This document shows positions 32,703-40,540 of a stretch of DNA of 64,000 nt, piece after piece (position 1 is the first letter of the stretch; each line of letters starts with the position of its first letter). The position numbers were made by a program, and so were the translations under genes. The DNA is from Mycobacterium palustre. GTDB lineage: Bacteria > Actinomycetota > Actinomycetes > Mycobacteriales > Mycobacteriaceae. The stretch lies in the NCBI RefSeq assembly GCF_002101785.1, contig NZ_LQPJ01000135.1, positions 1-64,000 on the forward strand, in the 5' to 3' direction. Under the pieces are notes generated by a model. That model worked only from the letters and a program-made list of their open reading frames with translations. It did no database searches and had not been told where the DNA came from.

Positions 32703-33719
32703 TCAGTGTCCGCTCAGCGTCAGCGTGCCCTTCGTTTCAAGCACCCTGCTGGCAGTGATTTTCTCCGTCTTACGAGCCTCACGCTCCAGGTAGCGCTGCT
32801 TGGATTCGTCGAACTTGTCGGAGGCTTCCTCGAGCTCCTTGACCAACAGGGCGAGGTCGTCGCGCATCCTTGCGCCCTCGCCGGAAAAGTCTTCGCGTTC
32901 GAAGATGCGCCACTTCTTGAGCACGGGCATGACCACATCGTCGAGATGGATTCGCGGGTCGTAGATGCCGCCGACGGCGATGATCACCGCCTTGCGGCGA
33001 AACTCCGGCACCGTGAAGCCGGGCATCTTGAAGTTGCGCAGGATTCGATGCACCGACTTGATCGCTTGATTGGGCGCGATGTCCAGGCCTGCGGCGCTGA
33101 CATCCCGGTAAAAAATCATGTGCAGGTTCTCGTCGTGCGACACCCTCGCCATCAATTGCTCTGCGATAGTGTCGTTGCTGGCTTTGCCCGTATTGCGGTG
33201 CGAAACGCGGGTAGCCAGTTCTTGAAACGAGACATACATGACCGAGTCGAAGAGGCTTTCAGCAAACAAATTTCCCTGCCGGTTCTGGCCGGGGCTGAAG
33301 CCGCGCGTAATTTGCTCGAGTCGGAGCTTTTCCAGCTGCACCGGATCGACGGAGCGGGTGACCACCAGGTAGTCGCGCAGCGCGACGCTGTGCCGGGTCT
33401 CTTCCGCGGTCCACCGATTCACCCATTGGCCCCACGGGCCGTCCATGCTGAAGTTCATCGCGATCTCACGGTGATAGGACGGTAAGTTGTCCTCGGTCAG
33501 CAGATTTTGGACCATCGCCACTCGGGCGACATCCGGAAGCTGGGTCTGCCCGGGCTCCCAATCTTGGCCGTCCAGCGCATAAAAGTTCCTACCGTCCGAC
33601 CATGGCACGTAGTCGTGCGGGTTCCACTCCTTGAACATCGCGAGGTGCCGGTTGAGCAGCCGTTCGACTTCCGGTTCGAGTTCAGTGAGTAGCTGCACGT
33701 TGGTCAGTTCCTTGGACAC
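32703..33719 (-). CDS. desA1: DesA1-type stearoyl/acyl-ACP desaturase
   Basis: 338 residues, soluble di-iron desaturase family. Iron ligands in TEDNLPSYH (about 75-83), EETRH (106-110), E167 and DENLH (196-200). It is close along its length to M. tuberculosis DesA1, including WGQWVNRWTAEE and RKAVIIAVGG. DesA proteins introduce double bonds into acyl chains feeding mycolic acid synthesis. A genome copy is expected elsewhere, so this may be a paralogue. An inverted repeat suited to a TetR-type regulator lies 45-75 bases upstream. Confidence 0.9.
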   Translation of the reverse strand: MSKELTNVQLLTELEPEVERLLNRHLAMFKEWNPHDYVPWSDGRNFYALDGQDWEPGQTQLPDVARVAMVQNLLTEDNLPSYHREIAMNFSMDGPWGQWVNRWTAEETRHSVALRDYLVVTRSVDPVQLEKLRLEQITRGFSPGQNRQGNLFAESLFDSVMYVSFQELATRVSHRNTGKASNDTIAEQLMARVSHDENLHMIFYRDVSAAGLDIAPNQAIKSVHRILRNFKMPGFTVPEFRRKAVIIAVGGIYDPRIHLDDVVMPVLKKWRIFEREDFSGEGARMRDDLALLVKELEEASDKFDESKQRYLEREARKTEKITASRVLETKGTLTLSGH

Positions 33720-34151
33720 GTAACCCTCCCAGTTACCTGCGGCGGTCGCCTTTCACCACGTATATGTGTCACGCGGTTACATTAAGATGACACGCGCGTG
33801 CACGGAGGAAATAGGGTCCAAAGTCCTCGCGCCCGCCGGGTGGATGAGCCCACCGGAATGCAACACCGCTGGATCGGCGTTCGCCGCTGCCGCTGCCGCT
33901 GCCGCACAGTGCATTTCGCCGTGAGTGGTGGTGTGACCGTCCAAAGCTACTCGAGCAGCGGGATCAACCACTAGCTGTCACCCCGACGTTCTGCACGACT
34001 TGTTGGCCACGTTCATCCACACCCTGATGGGGGGCGGAAGCTGACGCCCGGTGCGGGGTCGGTTACGGCAGCGCAGCGGCGAACGGACCCACTTTTGACT
34101 GGTCGATACGGTCGGAAACTTGCCACTGACCTGCGTCGGGCTGACCTGCTG
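33720..34151. other. 432-base region without a gene, between desA1 and tRNA-Pro
   Basis: Contains the desA1 promoter region with the GTGTCA/TGACAC dyad (33766-33793), a short GCCGCT triplet run around 33885-33905, and the tandem repeat next to tRNA-Pro (34126-34161). Short open frames here show no protein-like features. This is the junction between the metabolic island and the core genome, and no integrase or insertion-sequence remnant is recognisable. Confidence 0.6.
33766..33793. promoter_or_regulatory. GTGTCA-N16-TGACAC dyad upstream of desA1
   Basis: Perfect 6-base arms separated by 16 bases, with the outer CACG/CGCG context also partly symmetric, lying 47-74 bases upstream of the desaturase start in an AT-richer stretch. 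This suits binding of a TetR- or GntR-like dimer; desA genes of mycobacteria are known to be controlled by a TetR-type repressor (MadR), but I cannot confirm that this is its motif. Confidence 0.45.
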
Positions 34152-34161
34152 TCGGGCTGAC
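34126..34161. repeat. Short tandem repeat carrying the tRNA-Pro 3' end
   Basis: On the minus strand the sequence reads as two and a third copies of a 15/16-base unit starting GTCAGCCCGAC. The first copy (34146-34161) contains the real 3' end of tRNA-Pro, the second (34131-34145) repeats it exactly for 11 bases, and a third begins at 34130. Duplication of a tRNA 3' end is what site-specific integration leaves behind, but the unit is short. Confidence 0.6.
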
Positions 34162-34225
34162 AGGATTTGAACCTGCGACCACTTGACCCCCAGTCAAGTG
34201 CGCTACCAAACTGCGCCACAGCCCG
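34152..34225 (-). tRNA. tRNA-Pro (GGG anticodon)
   Basis: 74-base cloverleaf on the minus strand. The acceptor stem CGGGCTG pairs with CAGCCCG, the discriminator base is A, and CCA is not encoded. The anticodon stem CTTGA/TCAAG closes a loop CTGGGGG with anticodon GGG; the T-arm has GTTCAAAT. It lies about 100 bases downstream of der in the same direction, and the metabolic island begins beyond its 3' end. Confidence 0.95.
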
Positions 34226-34324
34226 GTGCCGCCGGATCATCGGCAGCAGGTCGACAGCCTACCGCAGGCGAACGATCACCCGGTCATGGGCCACGCCGGG
34301 CGCGCCGCGGGTGCACACAAGCCC

Positions 34325-35725
34325 TCAGCGGCGCTTGGACCCCCGCTTTTCGCGCACCCGCACGTTGATCCGGATCGGGCTGCCCTCGAAACCGAAGGTC
34401 TCGCGCAGCCGCCGCTCCAGGAACCGCCGGTAGCCGGCCTCCAAAAAACCCGTGGTGAACAGCACAAACGTCGGTGGCCGGGCGGTGGCCTGGGTCGCGA
34501 ACAGGATGCGCGGCTGCTTGCCGCCGCGCACCGGCGGCGGTGTGGCCGCCACCACCTCCTTGATCCAGGCGTTCAGGGGGCCGGTGGCGATCCGCGCGTC
34601 CCACGACTCGAGGGCTGTCTCCATCGCCGGCACCAGCTTCTGCACCGCGCGGCCGGTCTTGGCCGAGATGTTGACCCGCTGCGCCCAGCGCAGCTGCGCC
34701 AGCTCGCGGTCGATCTCGCGCTCGAGCAGCTCGCGGCGGTCCTCGTCGACCAGGTCCCACTTGTTGAAGGCCAGCACCAGCGCCCGGCCGGCCTCGACGA
34801 CCATCGACAGCACCCGCTGGTCCTGTTCGGTCAGCGGCTGCGACGCGTCGATCAGCACGATCACCACCTCGGCTGCGTCGATGGCCGAATGGGTGCGCAC
34901 CGAGGCGTAGAACTCGTGGCCGCTGGCCTGACCGACCTTGCGCCGCAGCCCCGCGGTGTCGACGAACCGCCACACCTTCCCGCCCAGCTCGATAAGTGAG
35001 TCGACGGGGTCCACGGTGGTCCCGGCGACCTCGTGCACCACCGAACGCTGGTCTCCGGCAAGCTTGTTCAGCAACGAGCTCTTGCCCACGTTCGGCTTGC
35101 CGACCAGCGCCACGCGCCGCGGACCGCCGGGCGCGGGCGCCGTTTCGGACACCTCGGGCAGCACGGCGAGCACCTCGTCGAGCAGGTCGGCGACGCCCCG
35201 GCCGTGCATCGCGCTGATCGCGTACGGCTCACCGAGGCCCAGCGACCACAGCTCGGCGGCGTCCGCCTCGCCCTTTTCGCTGTCAACCTTGTTGGCGGCC
35301 AAGAACACTGGCTTACCCGAGCGCAGCAGGATGCGGGCCGCGGCTTCGTCGGCCGCCGTGGCGCCGACGGTGGCGTCGACGACGAGGATCACCGCGTCGG
35401 CGGTGCGCATGGCCACCGACGCCTGCTCGGCCACCAGCTGTTGCAGACCCTTGGCGTCGGGCTCCCATCCCCCGGTGTCCTGCACGACGAACCGGCGCCC
35501 GGTCCACAGCGCGTCGTAAGAGACCCGGTCGCGCGTCACGCCCGGAACGTCCTGCACCACCGCCTCGCGCCGGCCCAGGATCCGGTTGACCAGCGTCGAC
35601 TTGCCGACGTTGGGCCGCCCGACGATGGCCACCACGGGCGCCGGGCCGGGCGCCTCGACGTCGTCCAGGCCGGAATCGCCCAGTTCCCAATCGCTTTCGT
35701 CGCTCCAGGTGCCGTCCTGGCTCAC
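34325..35725 (-). CDS. der: Ribosome-assembly GTPase Der (EngA)
   Basis: 466 residues with two tandem GTPase domains, P-loops GRPNVGKST (about residue 36) and GKPNVGKSS (about 211), each followed by DTGG/DTAG and NKxD motifs, then a KH-like C-terminal domain ending in a basic tail. Der is needed for 50S subunit assembly. The first 30 residues are an acidic extension typical of actinobacterial Der. GTG start overlaps the cmk stop (GTGA). Confidence 0.96.
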   Translation of the reverse strand: MSQDGTWSDESDWELGDSGLDDVEAPGPAPVVAIVGRPNVGKSTLVNRILGRREAVVQDVPGVTRDRVSYDALWTGRRFVVQDTGGWEPDAKGLQQLVAEQASVAMRTADAVILVVDATVGATAADEAAARILLRSGKPVFLAANKVDSEKGEADAAELWSLGLGEPYAISAMHGRGVADLLDEVLAVLPEVSETAPAPGGPRRVALVGKPNVGKSSLLNKLAGDQRSVVHEVAGTTVDPVDSLIELGGKVWRFVDTAGLRRKVGQASGHEFYASVRTHSAIDAAEVVIVLIDASQPLTEQDQRVLSMVVEAGRALVLAFNKWDLVDEDRRELLEREIDRELAQLRWAQRVNISAKTGRAVQKLVPAMETALESWDARIATGPLNAWIKEVVAATPPPVRGGKQPRILFATQATARPPTFVLFTTGFLEAGYRRFLERRLRETFGFEGSPIRINVRVREKRGSKRR

Positions 35726-36468
35726 CGCACCGCCCCGCTTCGCTGCCTGACAAGCTCCAGTAGCCGGGCGATCACCTGCGACTCGGTCATGTCGCTGGTG
35801 TCGATGACCACCGCGTCGTCGGCCGCGCGCAGCGGCGACACCTGCCTGGTGGAGTCGAGGTGGTCGCGGCGGCGCACGTCGGCAAGCACCCCGTCGTAGT
35901 CGTCGGCCAGCCCGGCCGCGACGTTCTGGTCGTTGCGGCGCCGGGCCCGGGTTTCGGCCGACGCGGTCAAGAAGATCTTCAGCGGCGCGTCGGGCAGGAC
36001 CACGGTTCCGATGTCGCGGCCCTCGACGACGACGTTGCCCGGGCCCCCGGCCATGGCGCGCTGCAGCTCCACCAGCCGGGTGCGCACGGCCGGAACCGAT
36101 GACACCGCCGAAACGGCCCGGGTGACCTCCTCGCCGCGGATTTCGGCCGAAACGTCCTCGCCCTCAAGGTAAGAGCGATCGACGTCGGGATCGTAGTTGA
36201 CCGACATCTGCACGTTCGACGCGATCGCCGCGACGGCCTCGGCGTCGCCCGGGTCGACCCCCGCGCGCAGCACGGCCAGCGTCACGATCCGGTACATCGC
36301 CCCGGTGTCGAGGTAGCGCGCCCCCAGCGCGCGTGCCAATCCCCTTGACACCGACGACTTTCCGGTGCCCGCCGGGCCGTCGACGGCGACCACGACGTCT
36401 CCGCTCACAGGAAGATGGTTCGCTTCGCTCCCGTCACTCACCGCGCTCGTTCCGCTCGTTCCGCTCAC
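35722..36468 (-). CDS. cmk: Cytidylate kinase
   Basis: CMP/dCMP phosphorylation. P-loop GPAGTGKSS and the CMP-binding DTGAMYR region are intact, with VVEGRDIGTVV further on. From the GTG at 36468 (overlapping the rluB stop) the protein has 248 residues with an odd SGTSGTSAV leader. A second GTG at 36408 gives 228 residues, closer to the M. tuberculosis enzyme, and is likely the original start. The extra 60 bases include a short repeat. Confidence 0.93.
   Translation of the reverse strand: MSGTSGTSAVSDGSEANHLPVSGDVVVAVDGPAGTGKSSVSRGLARALGARYLDTGAMYRIVTLAVLRAGVDPGDAEAVAAIASNVQMSVNYDPDVDRSYLEGEDVSAEIRGEEVTRAVSAVSSVPAVRTRLVELQRAMAGGPGNVVVEGRDIGTVVLPDAPLKIFLTASAETRARRRNDQNVAAGLADDYDGVLADVRRRDHLDSTRQVSPLRAADDAVVIDTSDMTESQVIARLLELVRQRSGAVR
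36443..36468. repeat. 9-base direct repeat at the rluB/cmk junction
   Basis: Nearly three copies of CGCTCGTTC-type 9-mers (GCGCTCGTT, CCGCTCGTT, CCGCTCAC) span the rluB stop and the putative cmk GTG. GAGCGGAACGAGCG-like strings are frequent spacer sequences in mycobacterial genomes, so this looks like a small insertion or slippage that lengthened the cmk leader. Confidence 0.5.
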
Positions 36469-37208
36469 AGCCCGACCGCCTTGTAGAGCTGCCCGATCTC
36501 GCCGCGGCTCAACGCCCGGATGCTGCCGGGCCGCTGCTCGCCCAGCGACACCGCGCCGATGTCGGTGCGCACCAGCGCCTCCACCGGGTAGCCGACGGCG
36601 GCCAGCAGGCGGCGCACGATGCGATTGCGTCCCTCATGTAATGTCAAGCGCACCAACGTTTTTCCGGGGATGGCGTCCACCACGGCGAAATCGTCGACCC
36701 GCGCCGGCCCGTCGTCCAGCTCGATGCCGGCCCGCAGCTTCTTGCCCAGGCCGCGCGGCACCGATCCGGCGACCGTCGCCAGGTAGGTCTTGGGCACCTC
36801 GTGCGAGGGGTGCATCAACCGGTGTGCCAGCTCGCCGTCGTTGGTCAGCAGGATCAGCCCCTCGGTGTCGGCGTCCAGCCGCCCGACGTGAAACAGGTTC
36901 TTGTTGCCGCGCACCCGGCGCTCGATCAGGTCGCCGATGCACGGCCGGCCGCGTTCGTCGGACATGGTGGAGTGCATGCCGCGCGGCTTGTTCAGCGCCA
37001 GGTAGACCAGGGTGTCGTCGAGCATCACCCGCGCGCCGTCGACGCGGATCACCGACGTGTCGGGATCGACCCGGGTGCCCAGCTCCGTCACCACCTGCCC
37101 GTCGACCTCGACCCGGCCGTCGACGATCAGCTTCTCGGCGGCCCGCCGCGACGCGATGCCCGCCTGCGACAGTACCTTTTGCAGCCGGACGCCCTCGGTG
37201 TCGACCAT
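36465..37208 (-). CDS. rluB: 23S rRNA pseudouridine synthase, RluB family
   Basis: 247 residues: N-terminal S4 RNA-binding domain (LQKVLSQAGIASRRAAE) and an RsuA/RluB catalytic domain with GRLDADTEGLILLTNDG carrying the catalytic aspartate. ATG at 37208 overlaps the scpB stop (ATGA); a TTG one codon earlier is less likely. Part of scpA-scpB-rluB-cmk-der, the conserved actinobacterial order. Confidence 0.93.
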   Translation of the reverse strand: MVDTEGVRLQKVLSQAGIASRRAAEKLIVDGRVEVDGQVVTELGTRVDPDTSVIRVDGARVMLDDTLVYLALNKPRGMHSTMSDERGRPCIGDLIERRVRGNKNLFHVGRLDADTEGLILLTNDGELAHRLMHPSHEVPKTYLATVAGSVPRGLGKKLRAGIELDDGPARVDDFAVVDAIPGKTLVRLTLHEGRNRIVRRLLAAVGYPVEALVRTDIGAVSLGEQRPGSIRALSRGEIGQLYKAVGL

Positions 37209-37894
37209 CAATCGGTGTCCACGTCGAACGACAGCGCCTGCTCGGGCGTCGCGCCGCCCGAGAGTTTGACGAAACGCGGCTCGCTGTCCAGGGATTCGCT
37301 GAGGTCCTCGATCGTGTCGACGTCGGGCAGCAGCGGCGCGATGTCGGGCAGGTCGGCCAGCGACGTCAACCCGAGGCGCTCCAAGAACAGCTCGGTGGTC
37401 GCGAACGTCGTCGCGCCGGTGTCCTCGTCCACACCGGCCTCGGTGATCAGGCCGCGCGCCAACAGGGTGCGCATCACGGCGTCGCTGTTGACGCCGCGCA
37501 CCGCGCTGACCCGCGCCCGCGTGACCGGCTGGCGGTAAGCGACCACCGCCAGAGTCTCCAGCGCGGCCCGCGTCAACTTGGAGCGCGTGCCGTCCAGCAG
37601 CAGCTTCTCCACGTAGGGCGCGAACCGGGCGCGGGTGTACATCCGCCAGCCCTCGCTGGTTTGCCGAAGGTCGATGCCGCTGTCGCGTTGGGTGAGTTCG
37701 TCGGCCATCTCCTGCAGCTTGGCGGCGATGCGGTAGGCCGGCTGCTGGGTGACCGCCCCCAGCGTCTCGACGGTGACCGGGGTGTCCACCACCAGCAGCA
37801 GCGCCTCGAGCACCGAGCCGAGCTCGGCGCCGTCCATCGGCGCCGCCTCGGCGATGTCGGGGATGCCCGCGTCGGGGTCGAACTCTTCAGTCAT
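37208..37894 (-). CDS. scpB: Segregation and condensation protein B
   Basis: 228 residues; winged-helix protein that joins ScpA and SMC in the chromosome-condensing complex. The TRAALETLAVVAYRQPVTRARV motif region (about 110-131) is diagnostic. Acidic N- and C-terminal extensions are usual for actinobacteria. Starts 2 bases after the scpA stop. Confidence 0.94.
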   Translation of the reverse strand: MTEEFDPDAGIPDIAEAAPMDGAELGSVLEALLLVVDTPVTVETLGAVTQQPAYRIAAKLQEMADELTQRDSGIDLRQTSEGWRMYTRARFAPYVEKLLLDGTRSKLTRAALETLAVVAYRQPVTRARVSAVRGVNSDAVMRTLLARGLITEAGVDEDTGATTFATTELFLERLGLTSLADLPDIAPLLPDVDTIEDLSESLDSEPRFVKLSGGATPEQALSFDVDTD

Positions 37895-37896
37895 TG

Positions 37897-38724
37897 CTAT
37901 TCGTCCCGCACTTCTACCAAGGCTTCGCTGGTCGGACGCTCACCGGTCCACGAAACTCGAAGCACGCCCAGCGGCTCCGACTGGTCGAATGCTACCGTCC
38001 GGCTCCGATACAGCTCGAGCAGCGCCAGGAAGCGCCCGACCACCTCCAGCGGCGCCTGGCAGTCGGCGACCAGCTCGGAAAACGTCGCCCACTGGCCGCT
38101 GCCCCGGGCCTCCAGGATCGCCAGCAGCTTTCCCGCCTGCTCGGGCACCGACACCAGCAGCTCGTGCAGGTGCCCGGTGGACACCGTCGGGACCGGCCGC
38201 GGCGTGAACGCGACGGCGGCGATCTCGGCGAACCGCTCGGCGTCCACGCCGATCATCACCTCGGGCAGCAGCTTGGTGTACCGCTCCTCCAGCGACACCG
38301 ACCGCGGATAGCTGCGCAGCGCGGCGGCCTCCAGCTCGGCGAACATCTCGGCGACGTGCTTGAACGCGCGGTACTGCAGCAGCCGCGCGAACAGCAGGTC
38401 GCGCACCTCCAGCAGGGCCAGGTCCTCCTCGTCGTCGACCTGTCCGGCGGGCAACAGCCGGGCGGCCTTGAGGTCGAGCAGCGTCGCGGCGATCACCAGG
38501 AACGCGGTGGTCTCCTCCAGGCCCAGCTGCGAACCGATCTCGCGGGTGTAGGCGATGAAGTCGTCGGTGACCTGGTGCAGCGCGACCTCGGTGACGTCGA
38601 GCCGGTGCGCGAAGATCAGCTGCAGCAGCAGATCGAACGGCCCCTCGAAGTTGGTGAGCCGGACCTGAAAGCCGTTCCTGGATGGTGCCTCACCGTTCAC
38701 CCCTCCAGTCTGAAGGCCGGTCAC
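37897..38724 (-). CDS. scpA: Segregation and condensation protein A
   Basis: Kleisin subunit of the SMC complex; NFEGPFDLLLQLIF near the N-terminus and YRAFKHVAEMF are characteristic. GTG at 38724 overlaps the parA stop (GTGA) and gives 275 residues; a GTG at 38700 (MNGEAPSRNG) matches the M. tuberculosis N-terminus better but its GGAGG is almost touching the start codon. Either may be used. Confidence 0.92.
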   Translation of the reverse strand: MTGLQTGGVNGEAPSRNGFQVRLTNFEGPFDLLLQLIFAHRLDVTEVALHQVTDDFIAYTREIGSQLGLEETTAFLVIAATLLDLKAARLLPAGQVDDEEDLALLEVRDLLFARLLQYRAFKHVAEMFAELEAAALRSYPRSVSLEERYTKLLPEVMIGVDAERFAEIAAVAFTPRPVPTVSTGHLHELLVSVPEQAGKLLAILEARGSGQWATFSELVADCQAPLEVVGRFLALLELYRSRTVAFDQSEPLGVLRVSWTGERPTSEALVEVRDE

Positions 38725-39584
38725 GCGCCGAATCGGTGGATGAACTCGCGGGCCAGCGCGCGGTAGGCGATGGCACCCTGCGACCGGGGCGCCCAGGTGG
38801 TGATGGGTTCGCCGGCCACGCTGGTCTCGGGGAAGCGGACGGTCCGGGTGATGACGGTGTCGAACACCAGGTCGCCGAACCGCTCCACGACGCGGGCCAT
38901 CACCTCGCGCGCGTTGACGGTGCGCGGGTCGTAGCGGGTCAGCAGGATGCCGCTGATCTCGAGCTTGGGGTTGAGCCGGTCGCGGACCTTGTCGACGGTG
39001 TCGGTGAGCAGCGCGAGGCCGCGCAGCGAGAAGAACTCGCACTCGGTGGGGATGACGATTCCGTCGGCGCAGGCCAGACCGTTGACGGTGAGCAGCCCGA
39101 GCGACGGTTGGCAGTCGATGAGCACGTAGTCGTAGCGGTCCAGCACCGGGTGCAGCGCCCGGCCCAGGGTCTGCTCGCGGCCCACCTCGTTGACGAGCTG
39201 GATCTCGGCGGCCGACAGGTCGATGTTGCTGGGGACCAGGTCCATGTGCTTGACCCGGGTGGAGATCAGCACGTCGTCGACCGACACCCGCGGCTCGACC
39301 AGCACGTTGTGGATCGTCTTCTCCAGCTCGTAGTGCGGGACGCCCAGCCCGGCGGACAGCGCGCCCTGCGGGTCCATGTCGACCAGCAGCACCCGCCGGC
39401 CGTACTCGGCCAGCGCGGCGCCCAGGTTGATCGTCGACGTGGTCTTGCCGACGCCGCCCTTCTGGTTGCACATCGCCACGACCTTGGCCGGGCCGTGGGA
39501 AGTGCGCGGCTCCGGCTCCGGGATCGCCCGCGGGGGGCGGCCCGTCAAGCCGATTTCGACGCCGCTGTCCGGGTGCTCGGTCAT
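38721..39584 (-). CDS. ParA-family ATPase (Rv1708-like)
   Basis: 287 residues with deviant Walker A CNQKGGVGKTT near residue 39, DMDPQGALS and DYVLIDCQPSLG motifs. This is the chromosomal MinD/ParA homologue encoded before scpAB in mycobacteria, distinct from the ParA next to parB at the origin. A partner is not seen; a role in segregation or SMC loading is inferred from linkage. GTGA overlap with scpA. Confidence 0.92.
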   Translation of the reverse strand: MTEHPDSGVEIGLTGRPPRAIPEPEPRTSHGPAKVVAMCNQKGGVGKTTSTINLGAALAEYGRRVLLVDMDPQGALSAGLGVPHYELEKTIHNVLVEPRVSVDDVLISTRVKHMDLVPSNIDLSAAEIQLVNEVGREQTLGRALHPVLDRYDYVLIDCQPSLGLLTVNGLACADGIVIPTECEFFSLRGLALLTDTVDKVRDRLNPKLEISGILLTRYDPRTVNAREVMARVVERFGDLVFDTVITRTVRFPETSVAGEPITTWAPRSQGAIAYRALAREFIHRFGA

Positions 39585-39644
39585 GCCCGGCCTGTTCGGG
39601 AGGTGAACATCGCCGAAAGTCTAACGGCTTCGCGCGCCTGGGCC

Positions 39645-39710
39645 GGGCGACCCGCAGGCAATTTACCAGCCAATATGGACAAAAGTCGCTGCTAGGCCGC
39701 GGGGTCGCCC
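39645..39710. repeat. Inverted repeat flanking an AT-rich core upstream of parA
   Basis: GGGCGACCCGC (39645-39655) and GCGGGGTCGCCC (39699-39710) are inverted copies with one extra G, enclosing a 43-base AT-rich segment in the 202-base gap between divergent parA and the methyltransferase gene. It could be an operator pair or a long-looped hairpin. Confidence 0.4.
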
Positions 39711-39786
39711 AACAAGTTAACTTCAGTCACACCGGCACCATTCGGGCGGGCGCGGGTGGGCCGCGCCCGGACTATCGTGGGCGTCT

Positions 39787-40539
39787 GTGGACCTCAGGCG
39801 ACGGGTGCCCATGCTGCGGTGGTCGGTGTGGCGGATGGCCGCCGCGACGCGCAACATGGTCACCACCGGCCAGGTCGGCGACGGGCGCGAGGCGGCCGCC
39901 GTCGAATACGTCCTGGCCAACGCCCGGGCCGGCGACGTCGCCGACGTGCTGGCCACCATCGACAAGTTCGCCTACGAAAAGTCGATCCGGATCAACGTCG
40001 GCGACGAGAAGGGCCAGCTGCTCGACGCCGCGGTGCGCCGCGCCAGCCCCCGGCTCGCCCTCGAGCTCGGCACCTACTGCGGCTACGGCGCGCTGCGGAT
40101 CGCCCGCGCCGCCCCCGACGCCAGGGTCTACTCGGTCGAACTCGCCGAGGCCAACGCGCACAACGCGCGGCGGATCTGGCAGCACGCCGGGGTGGCCGAT
40201 CGGGTGACGTGTGTCGTCGGCACCATCGGCGACGGCGGGCGCACCCTGGACCGGCTGGCGTCGGAGTATGGATTTTCCGACGGCACAATCGATTTCGTGT
40301 TCATCGACCACGATAAGGACGCCTACCTCGACGACCTGCAGAGCATCCTGGACCGCGGCTGGCTGCATCCGGGCGCGATCGTGGTCGCCGACAACGTGCG
40401 GATCCCGGGCGCGCCGAAGTACCGCGAACACATGCGCCGGCAGCAGGGCAAGCTGTGGAACACCGTCGAGCACAAGGCGCACCTGGAATACCAGTCCTTG
40501 CTGTCGGATTTGGTGCTGGAGTCCGAATACCTGGGCTGA
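39787..40539 (+). CDS. Catechol-O-methyltransferase-like protein (Rv1703c-like)
   Basis: 250 residues, SAM-dependent class I methyltransferase: LALELGTYCGYGALRIA (motif I), VYSVELAEANAHNAR, and FVFIDHDKDAY with metal-binding acids, as in COMT. N-terminal 40 residues are basic. The GTG at 39787 or an ATG at 39811 could be the start. Substrate unknown. Its stop lies 1 base from the convergent xerD stop. Confidence 0.88.
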   Translation: MDLRRRVPMLRWSVWRMAAATRNMVTTGQVGDGREAAAVEYVLANARAGDVADVLATIDKFAYEKSIRINVGDEKGQLLDAAVRRASPRLALELGTYCGYGALRIARAAPDARVYSVELAEANAHNARRIWQHAGVADRVTCVVGTIGDGGRTLDRLASEYGFSDGTIDFVFIDHDKDAYLDDLQSILDRGWLHPGAIVVADNVRIPGAPKYREHMRRQQGKLWNTVEHKAHLEYQSLLSDLVLESEYLG

Positions 40540-40540
40540 G

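Noticed and set aside
33777..33971. 64-codon minus-strand frame between desA1 and tRNA-Pro
   Set aside because: Alanine-run composition from a GCCGCT triplet repeat, overlaps the desA1 operator region, no ribosome site.
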